A stretch of 64,000 nucleotides of DNA from Blastopirellula marina DSM 3645 (GCF_000153105.1 NZ_CH672376.1:3507800-3571799); one strand, 5' to 3'. Shown: positions 27,414 through 37,824, numbered from the stretch's first letter. Notes: generated from the sequence alone by a model not told the origin. Program-made: numbers and translations.

Positions 27414-27441
27414 AAAAACGCCTCGCATTGCGAGGCGTTTT
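27413..27441. terminator. Bidirectional intrinsic terminator
   Basis: AAAACGCCTCGC / ATT / GCGAGGCGTTTT is a near-perfect hairpin flanked by an A-run and a T-run. It can serve both the PLP gene ending at 27413 and the convergent cysteine-rich gene ending at 27472. Confidence 0.85.
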
Positions 27442-27471
27442 CTGGGTCATTCAGTTCTCAAGTCCGTCAGA

Positions 27472-28080
27472 CTACTTCGACCTGGGCGCCGCGTAGTAGG
27501 AAGCGCCGTTGGTGGTGTGGCTGACGCGCGACACCGGCCGTTGGTCGGCGATCACTTTGCTGTAGTACAGCTTGGACTTCGCCGGCGCGGCTGCGCCCGC
27601 TTGGGCCGATTTCCAGCTTCCTGGAGGTTGGAAGCGAGCCGGTTCGGGCCGAACCGAAGTCGGTTCGTCGACCTGCGGGGTCGGCGGAGTCGGAATACCG
27701 CCCCCTTCCCACATCGGCGACGCTTCAATCACCGGCGACCCATAATGCATCGCCGACGGAACGCCAGCGCCGCACGAGTCGCAACCGCCGCCGCAGCTGG
27801 AACAGCTAGTGCAACTGTTGCAGCAAGGGTTGTAGCGAATTGGGCATAACAGCCGTTCTACGCCACCCTTGATGTGGCACAAACCCGTTTTGATGCCGCT
27901 GCCGATGTTCTTCAACGCGGTCCCCAGCGGGTTGCAACAAGGATCGCAACAGGTCGATCGGCAGGCGTTGCAGCCGCACGACGAGGGAGCGGGAGCGGAG
28001 CAACCGCAATCTTGAGCCGACGCGACATTAACCGCTAGCAGGCAAGCGACCATCGCTCCACAAACCAAGTTTTTGACCAT
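27472..28080 (-). CDS. Cysteine-rich exported protein
   Basis: A 202-residue protein with a signal peptide (NLVCGAMVACLLAVNVASA). The mature front half is packed with cysteines (18 by my count) in CGC, CC and CxxC patterns (SSCGCNACRSTCCDPCC; NSCTSCSSCGGGCDSCG). The back half is proline-rich and ends in basic residues. The start at 28080 has AAGGAAG upstream. It is divergent from another cysteine-rich exported protein at 28385. Cross-linked wall or outer-membrane protein is my best guess; metal binding is the alternative. Confidence 0.75.
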   Translation of the reverse strand: MVKNLVCGAMVACLLAVNVASAQDCGCSAPAPSSCGCNACRSTCCDPCCNPLGTALKNIGSGIKTGLCHIKGGVERLLCPIRYNPCCNSCTSCSSCGGGCDSCGAGVPSAMHYGSPVIEASPMWEGGGIPTPPTPQVDEPTSVRPEPARFQPPGSWKSAQAGAAAPAKSKLYYSKVIADQRPVSRVSHTTNGASYYAAPRSK

Positions 28081-28384
28081 TGTTCTTTCTTCCTTCACTG
28101 ATTCGCCCGCCCGGCGAGGCGGTCTATTAACGATCCCGGCGAATATCGATCGCCGGAATACTTCATCGAATCGATGCGATGCAAAAAAACAGAACTTCCC
28201 GAACAACCGCGACACTTCACCAAGTCACCCCAAACCTCCCGGTCGGTGCTCATGGCAATCTGCAAAAACTTTTCCGATTAAGACGACTTCTCCTTCAGGT
28301 CGAAGTCCGATCGTGACGATTACATCGATGGAAGCGGAAGATTTCACCGCTCCCTCCGTCCCCCCGGAATGAAGGAAATCGAGG
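28081..28384. other. Divergent intergenic region
   Basis: 304 bases between the starts of two cysteine-rich exported protein genes. A perfect 7-bp dyad CCGGCGA (28136-28142) / TCGCCGG (28150-28156) lies about 60 bases upstream of the leftward start, a possible operator. No gene seen. Confidence 0.4.
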
Positions 28385-29608
28385 ATGACCCTTTCTATTC
28401 GTATGGCGCTAGCTGCTGTCCTGGTATTTGCCAGCATGCTGACGTCGATTGGCTACGGCCAAGAACATCAAGATCCGCTCACGCGGCTGTTTTCGCCGTC
28501 GTCGGACCGAATCTATCAAGCGCGGCAACGCGCCGCCAAAGCGAGTCGCATCGCAACGCAAATCGAAACCAACGCAGCGGTCGAAAAGGTTGACTACTCG
28601 GTCCTGGATGAACAGGCGACGGTAGAAATGATCGAACCCGGCGTTGAGTACATGGGCGAAGAACCCATGATGATGGAACCTGCGATGCACGCTGGCCACC
28701 AACATGGCCCCGGCTGCGAAAGCTGCGGAACGGAATCTTGCGGTTCCAGCTGCGGAGACTGCGGCCAATGCAACGACTGCATGATGATGTGCATTCCGCT
28801 TTGCTTTCGCTTGAACTGGGATGATTTCTCGCTGCACGCCGGCGCCCAAGGCTTCAAAAATGGTCTGAACCGCGGCATGGATGGCAGCTTTGGCTATCTC
28901 TACGGTTTCAATTGGGGGATGCCGATCGGCTTTCTCCCGAAATCGGGCTTGGGATTTCAGGTCGGCATGTCCGGCTCGAACGCCAATCTGTACGAAGCGA
29001 GCTTTACCGATTCGACCCGCGAACAAACCTTCTTCACCGTCGGGCTATTTCGCCGCGTCGACTGGGGCTGGCAAGGCGGCCTGGTCTTCGATCACCTAAA
29101 AGATCAGTGGTACTATGACGTCGAAGTGAGCCAAGTTCGCGGCCAGCTAAGCTGGGTTTTCCCGAAGTGCAACGAACTCGGCTTTCAGTTTTCGGCCAGC
29201 GATTCGGAAGGGACCGGCAGCACCACTGTTTCGGTGCCCGGCGCCAATACGATGCAGATCGACGAAACCATCGCAGCGACGAATCTGTACACCTTCTTCT
29301 GGCGTCGTCGGTTGGATGATTGCGGCAAATCGATGCGTATCCTCGGCGGTTGGACCGGCGACAGCCAGGGCCTGCTGGGCGCTGACTTCCACCTGCCGCT
29401 GACCAAATGCTTGGCCCTGGATACCGGATTCACCTTCCTGCTGCCGGATCAGCAAGATGGGCGGACGCAAAATCAAGAAGAAGCCTGGAATATCGGGATC
29501 AACCTGGTTTGGTACCCCCGCTGCGGCTCGGCCTCGGGCAGCACCAGCTACTATCGCCCGCTCATGAACGTGGCGAACAACGGCGACTTTATCCTGCGTC
29601 GCCAATAA
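28385..29608 (+). CDS. Exported outer-membrane-barrel-like protein with Cys-rich region
   Basis: A 407-residue protein with a signal peptide (MALAAVLVFASMLTSIGYG), a linker rich in Met/Glu, then a His/Cys cluster (HAGHQHGPGCESCGTESCG and on to CMMMCIPLC, nine cysteines). The remaining 260 residues alternate polar and hydrophobic residues with many aromatic strand ends (WGWQGGLVFDHL, YYDVEVSQVRGQLSWVF, AWNIGINLVWYPRC), which suggests a beta-barrel. The ATG has AAGGAAATCGAGG in front. No enzymatic motif seen. Confidence 0.75.
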   Translation: MTLSIRMALAAVLVFASMLTSIGYGQEHQDPLTRLFSPSSDRIYQARQRAAKASRIATQIETNAAVEKVDYSVLDEQATVEMIEPGVEYMGEEPMMMEPAMHAGHQHGPGCESCGTESCGSSCGDCGQCNDCMMMCIPLCFRLNWDDFSLHAGAQGFKNGLNRGMDGSFGYLYGFNWGMPIGFLPKSGLGFQVGMSGSNANLYEASFTDSTREQTFFTVGLFRRVDWGWQGGLVFDHLKDQWYYDVEVSQVRGQLSWVFPKCNELGFQFSASDSEGTGSTTVSVPGANTMQIDETIAATNLYTFFWRRRLDDCGKSMRILGGWTGDSQGLLGADFHLPLTKCLALDTGFTFLLPDQQDGRTQNQEEAWNIGINLVWYPRCGSASGSTSYYRPLMNVANNGDFILRRQ

Positions 29609-29633
29609 AAAAAGTCATTTCGAGGGGAGGAGT

Positions 29634-29677
29634 CAAGCCGCCGCTGACCAGGCCATGCCTGGAACTGCGGCGGCTTG
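29634..29677 (+). terminator. Hairpin after the barrel-like gene
   Basis: CAAGCCGCCGC (29634-29644) pairs with GCGGCGGCTTG (29667-29677), with an inner CCAGG/CCTGG stem. It lies 26 bases after the stop. There is no strong T-run, so it may be a terminator or an mRNA-end stabiliser. Confidence 0.5.
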
Positions 29678-29900
29678 CTCCATTTATTTCCCCAGCGCCC
29701 CCGGTGAACGTAACTCTGCTGGGTATCATGACTTCACAAAACAAGCTGGCGCCGATATACTTGCGCGTTTACCAGACTAAGTTGCACGTAGACCGGGTGA
29801 ATCGCCGAAGCTCATCGTAGAGAATCGGCCTGCTCCGCAGTCGCCAAGTTCGATTGCGTCGAGCTGCACACGAAACTAACTTACTGCTGCCAATAGGTTT

Positions 29901-31277
29901 ATGAATCAACCCAAAAAGAGCCACTGGGCGTCGCTGGCTGCCGCTCTTGGCGCCGCACCTGCTGAAAATCTGAACGACGAGCCGTCGAGTGAAACTCCGG
30001 AAGTCGAAGAATTGCAGGATCATGTCGAGCCAGCCGCAGAAAAACAAGAATCTTGCGAAGCGCCTGAAATCGTCGAGACTCCGGAACCGGTCGCAGAAAT
30101 TGCTTCTCCGGTAGAAGAGCCGGCGATCGAAGCAGAAGCGCCCGAAGAGACCGCCGAAGCTGAAGAGCCGGTCGCGATCGCTCCGCCGACCAAGCGACAT
30201 TGGGCCGGATTGGCGCAGTCGCTGGGATTGCCGGTCGAGCGTTTGTTTGGCAAAGCTGCTCCGGTCGAGACGCCGGCGCCTGCGAAACCGTCGACGCCGA
30301 AACCGCCGGCCGCCAAGCCGGTGGCCAAAAAGCCAGAGCCGAAACCGAGCGTTGTCGAAAAAGAACTGACCGAGAAAGCGGTCCCCAGTCGAGCCGAGTC
30401 GACGGCTCGTACGATGTTTGAGGAGCGACCTGATTCGCCCGAAACCGAAAAGCGGGCCGCGAGCCTCTTCATTCAGATTGATTCCACCACGAAGAAATCG
30501 AGCGAATCGAACTCGGACGCTCCGCGTAACTTGCTGCCGGGCGACGAGATCTTCTTTGATACCGGCGAATATGATCTGATCGACGACATGAAGGACGAGC
30601 CAGATACGTCCAACTATGATCGCGACGATCACGAAGATGACAACGATGACGCACCGCGCGAAGTTGTCGCTCGCAAACGCGCGCCGAAAGAAGAAGCTGC
30701 GTCGGACGACGAAACCGGGACGGAAGAAGCGACCGACGAATCGGGCTCGCCCCGTCCTCGCCGCCGTCGTCGCCGCCGCGGACGTCGCCGTGACTCACGT
30801 TCGGAAACGACAACTGCGGAAGAAGGCGCCGAAGAAGAAACTTCGACCGAATCGACCGAAGTCGCCGCCGAGTTGGAGCCCACCGCGAAGAAGAGTTCGG
30901 ACTCGGACGATGATTCCGAATCGACCGGCGCCCCTCGCCGTCGTCGTCGGCGACGTCGCTCACGCAAAGCGGACGAAGGGGAAGCTCGCAAGACTCCCGA
31001 AGTCTCGGCCAAACGCGAGCTGACCGACGTTGACTTCCCCGACGATGAGGATGACGACGACACGTCGATCAGCGACGTCTATGACGACGATGATGATGAC
31101 GATCAAGACATGCGTCGGCATCGCAACATCCCGTCCTGGTTGGATGCCGTCACGGCAATTGTCGAATTGAACATCGAGCGTCACAAAACGGCGCCGCAAC
31201 ATTCGGATCGCCGCAGCGGCGGCGGTGGCGGTGGTCGACGACGTCGCGGAGGCGGTCGCCGCCCAGCTGCGAACTAA
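29901..31277 (+). CDS. Disordered, charge-patterned protein with duplicated HWAxLA motif and Arg patches
   Basis: A 458-residue low-complexity protein. A short motif occurs twice: KKSHWASLAAALG (5-17) and TKRHWAGLAQSLG (97-109). Acidic stretches alternate with Arg runs (around 284-297 and 346-356). A short ordered-looking segment, IPSWLDAVTAIVELNIERH, precedes a glycine/arginine tail (SGGGGGGRRRRGGGRR). The pattern recalls the RNA-binding, scaffold-type tail of RNase E, so an RNA- or ribonucleoprotein-related role is possible; no catalytic domain is present. Single gene with its own terminator. Confidence 0.75.
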   Translation: MNQPKKSHWASLAAALGAAPAENLNDEPSSETPEVEELQDHVEPAAEKQESCEAPEIVETPEPVAEIASPVEEPAIEAEAPEETAEAEEPVAIAPPTKRHWAGLAQSLGLPVERLFGKAAPVETPAPAKPSTPKPPAAKPVAKKPEPKPSVVEKELTEKAVPSRAESTARTMFEERPDSPETEKRAASLFIQIDSTTKKSSESNSDAPRNLLPGDEIFFDTGEYDLIDDMKDEPDTSNYDRDDHEDDNDDAPREVVARKRAPKEEAASDDETGTEEATDESGSPRPRRRRRRRGRRRDSRSETTTAEEGAEEETSTESTEVAAELEPTAKKSSDSDDDSESTGAPRRRRRRRRSRKADEGEARKTPEVSAKRELTDVDFPDDEDDDDTSISDVYDDDDDDDQDMRRHRNIPSWLDAVTAIVELNIERHKTAPQHSDRRSGGGGGGRRRRGGGRRPAAN

Positions 31278-31303
31278 TCGAGCGTCAGACCTGCCAGTTC
31301 TGA

Positions 31304-33547
31304 TTAAACATCCTGCCGCCGGCGTAATCGCACGGCGGCATTTTTATAGGATGGTTGCCGCGAGTAGGGGTCAAATTCAGCAAACGTCAGCTGATTGACC
31401 GTATCCCAGTGCATCGGCATAAAGACTTGCCCTCGCCCGACAGCGGCGGTGAGATTCGCGTGTGCCTGCACAATTCCGCGGCGCGACTCGACGTGGATCA
31501 ACTCGTGCGGCGCGATCCCCAGCGCCTTCGCATCGGCCGGATGCAGATCGACTTGCAGCACGTTGGGATAAAGTTTCCGCAGCACGCTGCTCTTTGCCGT
31601 GCGCGTTTGCGTGTGCCACTGGGCGGCGGCGCCGCGGCCGGTCAATAAGACGAAGGGAAACTCGTCGTCGGCCGTTTCGCCGGGCCGGCGAGAATCTTCA
31701 AAGATGAATTTCGCCTTCTCATCGGCGTGGTAGAACCGACCAGTTTCAAAGAGCCGACGTTCCACCGAGCGATCGGTTTCGCCGGTCGCACAAGGCCACT
31801 GGACGCCGCGTCGATCATCGAGCTCTGCGTAACCGGCGATACCGCTAATGTCGCACGGTTGCCCCTCAGAGAGTTGCTGCATCGTCTCGAAGACGCGCTC
31901 CGGTTCGGTCCACTTCGAGAACATCTCGCCGCAGCCCCAGTAGTCGGCGACCGCGCGAAAGATCTGAAAGTCGGCCAGCGCTTCTCCCGGAGCCGGCGAG
32001 ACCTTCTTGTGCAGGCCATATCGTCGCTCGGAGTTGATGAATGTCCCTTCTTTCTCTCCCCAAGCGGCCGCCGGCAACACAAGATCGGCCAATTGGGCCG
32101 TCTCGGTATTCGAGTACATGTCTTGAACGACCAGAAAGTCGAGCTTCTGAAAGATCTCCTGCAGGTCGTTTTGATGGATCCAGGAGTGAGCCGGATTGGT
32201 CGCGATTACCCACAGCCCTTTGATCTTCTCTTGGCGGATTCCCTCGATGATCTGGTCATAGGCCCAGCTGTTTTCGGTCGGGATTCGCTCGATGGGGATC
32301 TCCAGGATACCGGCCACTTTTTGCCGATCGGCTTCGTTGGTGAAGCTATGTCCCCCTAGCAGATTGGTCGTGTTGCTGAAGAGGCGCGACCCCATCGCGT
32401 TGCACTGGCCCGTGATGGAATTGGCGCCGGTCCCCGGGCGTCCAATGTTGCCGGTCATCAGCGCCAAGTTGATGATCGCCTGAGCGGTGCGCACCCCTTC
32501 ATGGCTTTGGTTGACTCCCATCGTCCACCAAAACGAGACCCGTTGGCCGCGATGGATCTTCTCGGCCAGTTCGACAATCGCTTGCTCAGAGAGCCCGGTC
32601 AGTTCCATGGCCCGCTCGATCGTGTAGGACTGGACATGCTGCGCGAACGGCTCAAAGTCATTCGTATGAGCGGCGATAAACTCGCGATCGATCCAATCCT
32701 TTTGAATCAGATAATTCGCGACGGCGTACAGCAGCGTCAAATCGGACTTGGGCTGGATCTTCAGATGCGAAGTCGCCGCTTGCGCCGTTTCGGTCAGCCG
32801 CGGATCAATCGCAATGATCTCAGGCTGATGTCGGTTGCGCAGCACTCGCTCCCACAGGATCGGATGTGCGATGCAAATGTTGGAGCCGACAAAGATCAGC
32901 GTGTCCGACTCTTCAAAGTCGGCGTACGAAAACGGGGGCGCGTCAAAGCCAAACGATTCTTTGTAAGCGGTCGCCGCGGTCGCCATACATTGCCGCGTAT
33001 TCCCATCACCGTGCTGCATCCCCATGCCAAACTTGGCGAGAGACCCCAGAAACGCCATCTCTTCGGTCGCGATCTGGCCTGTGCTTAAGAAGGCGACCGC
33101 GTCATTTCCGTGTCGCGACTGCACTCCTTTCATCTGTTGGCAAAAATAGTGGAGCGCCTCGTCCCAGCTGGTCGGCTCCAGTTCTCCCGACGCGCCGCGG
33201 CGAAGCGGGCGCGTCGCTCGATCGGACGACTGCAAAACGTTGAGCGCTTCCCAGCCTTTGGGACAGGCCATCCCTAGATTCACGGGCCAATCCGTCGACG
33301 GAGTTAAGTTGACGGAGCGCCCCTCTTTCAGGTGAATTTCGAGACCGCAACCGGTCGAGCAAAATCCGCATACCGATGTGGTCGTCGCATCCGGAGATTC
33401 GGATTGGCGCGTCTTGCCGAGTCCAAACTTCGCCGGCTCCAGCAACAGCTGCCGCGTCAAATGACCGTCACGCGCCAGAATGATATCTCCCACCATCTTT
33501 AACGGAGAGAGTTTTGCTTTCGGTTCTTCCCGGGGTATCGTGCTCAT
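31304..33547 (-). CDS. nasA: Assimilatory-type nitrate reductase, molybdopterin catalytic subunit
   Basis: Reduces nitrate to nitrite in the cytoplasm. The 747-residue molybdopterin oxidoreductase starts its domain with a [4Fe-4S] site ([14 protein letters not shown], then MACPKGW) and has the Mo-bis-MGD motifs of the NasA/NarB group ([53 protein letters not shown]). The ATG at 33547 overlaps the stop of the fused DmsB-DmsC gene as ATGA, which sets the start. Being last in the nrt-like operon supports nitrate rather than another oxyanion. Confidence 0.9.
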   Translation of the reverse strand: MSTIPREEPKAKLSPLKMVGDIILARDGHLTRQLLLEPAKFGLGKTRQSESPDATTTSVCGFCSTGCGLEIHLKEGRSVNLTPSTDWPVNLGMACPKGWEALNVLQSSDRATRPLRRGASGELEPTSWDEALHYFCQQMKGVQSRHGNDAVAFLSTGQIATEEMAFLGSLAKFGMGMQHGDGNTRQCMATAATAYKESFGFDAPPFSYADFEESDTLIFVGSNICIAHPILWERVLRNRHQPEIIAIDPRLTETAQAATSHLKIQPKSDLTLLYAVANYLIQKDWIDREFIAAHTNDFEPFAQHVQSYTIERAMELTGLSEQAIVELAEKIHRGQRVSFWWTMGVNQSHEGVRTAQAIINLALMTGNIGRPGTGANSITGQCNAMGSRLFSNTTNLLGGHSFTNEADRQKVAGILEIPIERIPTENSWAYDQIIEGIRQEKIKGLWVIATNPAHSWIHQNDLQEIFQKLDFLVVQDMYSNTETAQLADLVLPAAAWGEKEGTFINSERRYGLHKKVSPAPGEALADFQIFRAVADYWGCGEMFSKWTEPERVFETMQQLSEGQPCDISGIAGYAELDDRRGVQWPCATGETDRSVERRLFETGRFYHADEKAKFIFEDSRRPGETADDEFPFVLLTGRGAAAQWHTQTRTAKSSVLRKLYPNVLQVDLHPADAKALGIAPHELIHVESRRGIVQAHANLTAAVGRGQVFMPMHWDTVNQLTFAEFDPYSRQPSYKNAAVRLRRRQDV
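31314..31345 (+). terminator. Intrinsic terminator inside the 3' end of nasA
   Basis: TGCCGCCG (31314-31321) and CGGCGGCA (31333-31340) form a perfect 8-bp stem followed by TTTTTA. It ends the rightward gene stopping at 31277, yet lies within the last codons of the convergent nasA gene. Confidence 0.7.
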
Positions 33548-35157
33548 CCATGGTCTCCCGCACGAGCGACGCCCGGCATGCTGGGGGTCGATTCTGAAGT
33601 AAAGTAAAGATAGCGATCGATCAGTTCCGCCGCCGTTAACAACAGGAAGCTGGTGACCGCAATCGCCTGAGAAGCCCCGCTGGGGCTCGCAAAGATCCAA
33701 GCAACCGGCAAGACGCCCCCTCCAATCGCCCAAAGTCCATTGCGGACCTGGGTCGGCAGGTGCAACTTGTCCAGAAGCAGTTCCCGCGTTCGAGTAAATG
33801 GATTGGCGAAATCTGCGTCGGCTTTCGCGGCGAAGCGTATTTCCAAATATCCACGCACGGCGGAAAGCATGATCAGTAACAAAGCAATCGGAATCACATA
33901 GTCGCGCCCGCCGCTTACCGCCGCCATCGCCGCGGCGGCGCCTAACAGCAGAACCGTTCCGCCGAAGCGTCCCCCGGTCCAGACAGGTCCCCAGACTGGT
34001 CGTCGCGTCGCAACATAAATCATGATGCTGCAAAAGACTCCCACCAGACCGACAACGACGCCGAGCCAAGCTGCGATCGCGCCGAACGTCAGGTATTGCT
34101 GAAACCAAAGCGAGGCCGTGGCCAACGCGATCAACGGAAAGTATTTGCCAAAGATGACCGCTTCTCGACTAAGCCAAGAGGTCCTCAAGCCTAGAAAAAC
34201 GCGATAGCCATAAAAGGGACGCCCGAGATGGAGTCCCGATGCGGCGAGTCCCAGCATGCAGGAAATCGTCGCGAGTAAGAACAGGCCCAACCTCTGCGCC
34301 GGCAGCAAGCAACCGGCCAGCGCCGCGCCGACCGACAACTGAGTAAAGACCAGCAGCACGACCAGCGGCAGATGACCATGGTTGAGTCGAAGTGAAAACT
34401 GATCGCCAGAAGCTAACTTCAGCGTGCGCGCTGTGCCGACAAATTGCGTTGTCGGAGCGGTCGTCGCTGGGTGAGCGGCGCCGTCGAGAAACTCTCCTCG
34501 CTCTCCGGCCGCCCGTGCGTCTTCTTGCCGGACCAGCGTAATGCGGATCGCCTGATTGGGACATGCCTGCACGCAAGCCGGCGCTTCGCCGACATCGAGC
34601 CGCTGCCGGCACATGTCGCACTTCCGCACAATCCCTTTCGCTTCGCTATACTGCGGCACGTCGTAAGGGCACATCATCGTGCAATACTTGCAGCCGATGC
34701 ACTGGTCATCCAGGTGGACCACGATGCCGGTCACAGGATCCTTGTCATACGCTTTGACGGGACACCCCTTCAGACAGCCGGGGTCGGCGCAGTGATGACA
34801 TGCAGTCGTCACATGCTGCAGCGTGGCGCACTCATCCTCCGCTTGAAGTAGTCCGACGCTGCGCCAGGTCTCGTCTTCATCCAGGCCGTTTCGATTGTGA
34901 CAAGCGACGACGCAAGCTTTGCAGCCCGAGCAAGCGTCAAGGTCGACCTCGAAGGCGTATTGCTCTCCCGCACTCGGCGCAGCGGCGGGCAACAGTTCTC
35001 GATAAAGGGGCGCCATCAACGGGGTGGTAGCGTCGGCGTGCCGTTGCGAAAAACGTTCGACCGCCGTCAGATCTTGTTGCTCAGCGAGCAACGACTGGAT
35101 CAGGTCAAAGCCGTCCGTGAGCACCGGCTGCTGTTTTTGGATTACGCTCGCCATCAA
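33544..35157 (-). CDS. Fused DmsB-type ferredoxin and DmsC-type membrane anchor
   Basis: A 537-residue fusion. Residues of about 70-220 hold four Fe-S cysteine clusters ([57 protein letters not shown]). The C-terminal half is about eight membrane segments of DmsC/YnfH type ([20 protein letters not shown], etc.). In DMSO-reductase complexes these are separate subunits carrying electrons from menaquinol. Coupled by ATGA overlap to nasA, it probably feeds quinol electrons to nitrate reductase (inference). Confidence 0.87.
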   Translation of the reverse strand: MMASVIQKQQPVLTDGFDLIQSLLAEQQDLTAVERFSQRHADATTPLMAPLYRELLPAAAPSAGEQYAFEVDLDACSGCKACVVACHNRNGLDEDETWRSVGLLQAEDECATLQHVTTACHHCADPGCLKGCPVKAYDKDPVTGIVVHLDDQCIGCKYCTMMCPYDVPQYSEAKGIVRKCDMCRQRLDVGEAPACVQACPNQAIRITLVRQEDARAAGERGEFLDGAAHPATTAPTTQFVGTARTLKLASGDQFSLRLNHGHLPLVVLLVFTQLSVGAALAGCLLPAQRLGLFLLATISCMLGLAASGLHLGRPFYGYRVFLGLRTSWLSREAVIFGKYFPLIALATASLWFQQYLTFGAIAAWLGVVVGLVGVFCSIMIYVATRRPVWGPVWTGGRFGGTVLLLGAAAAMAAVSGGRDYVIPIALLLIMLSAVRGYLEIRFAAKADADFANPFTRTRELLLDKLHLPTQVRNGLWAIGGGVLPVAWIFASPSGASQAIAVTSFLLLTAAELIDRYLYFTSESTPSMPGVARAGDHG

Positions 35158-35164
35158 TATTCCT

Positions 35165-35989
35165 TTACAGCGTCACGCAAACGACCGAGGCTAAGCGATT
35201 GCCGACAAACTGCGGGAAGGCGACTTGCCATGCTTGCGACGAGCCCTCGCCGACCAACATTAGTTTGGGGAATCTGGCGGCGGCCACGTAGCCGACGAGC
35301 CCTTCACTTAACCGGAGCGTGGAGGGAATCTCGTCCGCTCCTTCCATCGCGATCCGATGTTTCAGCTCGAGTCCGGTCCCTTCGCTATCCAGCAGCCAGA
35401 CTTCGACCGCTGAGAAGAGGGGCGCCTGATAAGATCCCAGCATCAGCAGCACGCTCGACAGCTCAAATTCTGACTTTAGGAAAGGAAGCCCCAGGCCAAA
35501 GTCGAGCCCCGCCGAGCGGGCGCCGGCCGATCGCATGAAATTGGGAGAGGCTCCCAAATTATTGACGCAGGCGGCCAAACGGTTTTCCCAAACTTCGCCC
35601 GGCAAGCCCGAGCGCCGCGGGAAGCGGACATACGGGGTGATGCGCTCGATGTAGTCGAGATTGCGATAAATCCCCTGAGCTAAACTCAATTCGTCGCGAT
35701 CGTCCCGTTTCCACACTTCAAAGGCGCCGATCGCATCTTCGGGCAACTGAAACAGCATTTCCACGACGCCGCGCAGCGATTCGTTGGTCGCGGCGGGAAA
35801 GGCCAAATAGACCTGGTCGCCGATAACTTCGAGCCACACGCCGCGCTCTTGCTGAAACCCGGCGCTGGCGTTCTGATCTGGGCGAACCGACCAATCGCCG
35901 GTCGCGTCGATCGTCCAGCCAGCCGGCTCGGCGTCATCCACGGCGGAAACGCGGATCGCTTGCAGCATGCTCATGGTATCGGTTTGCAT
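35165..35989 (-). CDS. GAF-domain protein in the nitrate operon
   Basis: A 274-residue soluble protein. The second half resembles a GAF domain (SGLPGEVWENRLAACVNNL, LDFGLGLPFLKSE, SSVLLMLGSY). No kinase, cyclase or HTH is attached. The ATG at 35989 has GGGA about 8 bases before it. It starts 32 bases after the NrtD-like gene and ends 7 bases before the fusion gene, so it belongs to the operon. It may sense nitrate, nitrite or redox state, or assist the reductase; this is inference. Confidence 0.75.
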   Translation of the reverse strand: MQTDTMSMLQAIRVSAVDDAEPAGWTIDATGDWSVRPDQNASAGFQQERGVWLEVIGDQVYLAFPAATNESLRGVVEMLFQLPEDAIGAFEVWKRDDRDELSLAQGIYRNLDYIERITPYVRFPRRSGLPGEVWENRLAACVNNLGASPNFMRSAGARSAGLDFGLGLPFLKSEFELSSVLLMLGSYQAPLFSAVEVWLLDSEGTGLELKHRIAMEGADEIPSTLRLSEGLVGYVAAARFPKLMLVGEGSSQAWQVAFPQFVGNRLASVVCVTL

Positions 35990-36021
35990 GGGGACAATTC
36001 CCTGTTGGTTCGGTCGGTTGG

Positions 36022-36918
36022 TTACGCTTCAGCGTGCGCCAGCGCGTCGGCTTGATCCGACGCGTCAGCAGACTTCGCTGCATCAGATTCGGCGATTTTA
36101 GGGACAGGGGCTGGGCGATGTTTGCGACGGTCTTGTTCTTCCAAGAACGAAACCAGACAACCGCGCAAGTCGTAGTAGAGCGGATCTTCCAGCACTTCCT
36201 CTCGGCGCCGCGGACGCTCGAACGGCATGTCTAAGATTTGGCCCACGCGCGCCATCGGGCCGGTCGTCATCATGCAGATTCGATCGGCCATATAGATCGC
36301 TTCGTCCACGTCATGCGTCACTAGCATCGTCGTAATCTTCTCGCGATCGAGAATCTTCAAAATGACGTCCTGCAGCTCCATGCGGGTCAGCGAGTCCAGT
36401 CGTCCAAACGGCTCATCCAACAACAGCATCTTGGGCTTCAGCGCGATCGCCCGCGCGATGCCGACGCGCTGCTGCATGCCGCCAGACAACTCGCGCGGGT
36501 ACTTGTCCATTGAGTCGGCCAGCCCGACCGCATCGAGATAGTACTCGCAGATTTCCTTGCGCTGCTGACGCGTCCCATGGGCGAAAACCCGATCAACGCC
36601 GAGTCGCACGTTTTGAATCGCCGTCATCCAAGGCAACAAGCACGGTGATTGAAACACGACCGCGCGATCGGGACCGGCGGACGTAACCTCTTTGCCCGAC
36701 AGCACGACGCTTCCCTCGCTGATCGAGTTGAGCCCGGCCACCATGGTCAGGACCGTCGACTTTCCGCATCCAGAGTGCCCGATCAGACTGACGACTTCTC
36801 CCCGCTTCATAATCAGGTTAAAGCCGTCGACGACCGTGACGCGATCGCCATACGGATTGGGATAGGCCTTCGAGAGCCGAAACAGCTCGACGTAGCGTTG
36901 TTCGCCACCGGTGGACAT
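36022..36918 (-). CDS. nrtD: Nitrate-type ABC transporter ATPase (NrtD-like)
   Basis: A 298-residue ATPase of the nitrate/sulfonate/taurine importer family: Walker [11 protein letters not shown]-loop [11 protein letters not shown], signature LSGGMQQR, Walker B LLLDEPFG. The tail of about 45 residues ([15 protein letters not shown] and after) is Ala/Asp rich and beyond the usual domain. It follows the first ATPase gene by 21 bases. The two ATPases probably form a heterodimer under one permease type. Confidence 0.9.
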   Translation of the reverse strand: MSTGGEQRYVELFRLSKAYPNPYGDRVTVVDGFNLIMKRGEVVSLIGHSGCGKSTVLTMVAGLNSISEGSVVLSGKEVTSAGPDRAVVFQSPCLLPWMTAIQNVRLGVDRVFAHGTRQQRKEICEYYLDAVGLADSMDKYPRELSGGMQQRVGIARAIALKPKMLLLDEPFGRLDSLTRMELQDVILKILDREKITTMLVTHDVDEAIYMADRICMMTTGPMARVGQILDMPFERPRRREEVLEDPLYYDLRGCLVSFLEEQDRRKHRPAPVPKIAESDAAKSADASDQADALAHAEA

Positions 36919-36939
36919 TACAATTTCCTTGCTGAGGGA

Positions 36940-37824
36940 TTAGGCGCCAAAATTGGCTGGCTCAAGATCCGGCAGCGTAAACCGCCGCGTTTCGGTTCGC
37001 GTTTTTTTATCGGCGCTTAGTTGCAACATGTACCGTGTCGCTTCGTTGCGCAGATGTTTGTAATCGGGATCAAAATTCAGCGTGGTCCGGTCTCGCGGCC
37101 GCGGCAGCGTCACGTCAAATTCGCGTCCCAACTTGGCGCCGGGGCCCGGCGTCAACGGAACGATTCGATCGGCCATCAACACCGCTTCGTCCACGTCGTT
37201 GGTGACCATCACGACGGTCCGGCGGTCTTCTTCCCACAGTCGGATGATCTCGTCCTGCAGAACGCTCCGGGTCAACGCATCGAGTGCGCTCAGCGGTTCG
37301 TCCAGCAACAACACTTCTGGCTGCATTGAGAGGGTGCGAGCGAGCGAGAGCCGCTGTCGCATGCCGCCTGATAGTTCACTCGGGTACTTCTTTTCGGACC
37401 CCGACAAACTGACCATGTCGATATACTTTTGCACGTAATCGCGTCGCGCGGTCCCGGTCAGATCGCGCCGCAATCGCTTAACGGCCAGATCGATATTGCC
37501 GACCACGGTCAGCCACGGCAACAGCGAGTAGTTTTGAAATACAATTCCGCGGTCAGGGCCCGGCGCCGGCATCGGTTCTCCCCGGTAGAGCGCGGCTCCG
37601 CGCGTCGGCGTGGTCAGTCCGGCCAAGGTCGAAATCAAAGTCGACTTGCCGCTGCCGGAATAGCCGATCACGACGACGAACTCGTTTTCCTCGACCTTTA
37701 GACAGGCCTCGTCCAGTACGACATAGGCTTCCGCTCCCATCCCAAAAGAGACGGTGACATCTTGCAGTTCCAGAACCGGCGGCCGATTTTCATCGTCGCC
37801 GGGAATGTTGGCATTGCGGATCAT
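36940..37824 (-). CDS. Nitrate-type ABC transporter ATPase (NrtC/D-like)
   Basis: A 294-residue ATPase with Walker [11 protein letters not shown]-loop [10 protein letters not shown], signature LSGGMRQR and Walker B LLLDEPLS. It lacks the C-terminal NrtA-like sensor domain of cyanobacterial NrtC, so nitrate inhibition by that route is not expected. Its start overlaps the permease stop (37821-37824, ATGA). Confidence 0.9.
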   Translation of the reverse strand: MIRNANIPGDDENRPPVLELQDVTVSFGMGAEAYVVLDEACLKVEENEFVVVIGYSGSGKSTLISTLAGLTTPTRGAALYRGEPMPAPGPDRGIVFQNYSLLPWLTVVGNIDLAVKRLRRDLTGTARRDYVQKYIDMVSLSGSEKKYPSELSGGMRQRLSLARTLSMQPEVLLLDEPLSALDALTRSVLQDEIIRLWEEDRRTVVMVTNDVDEAVLMADRIVPLTPGPGAKLGREFDVTLPRPRDRTTLNFDPDYKHLRNEATRYMLQLSADKKTRTETRRFTLPDLEPANFGA

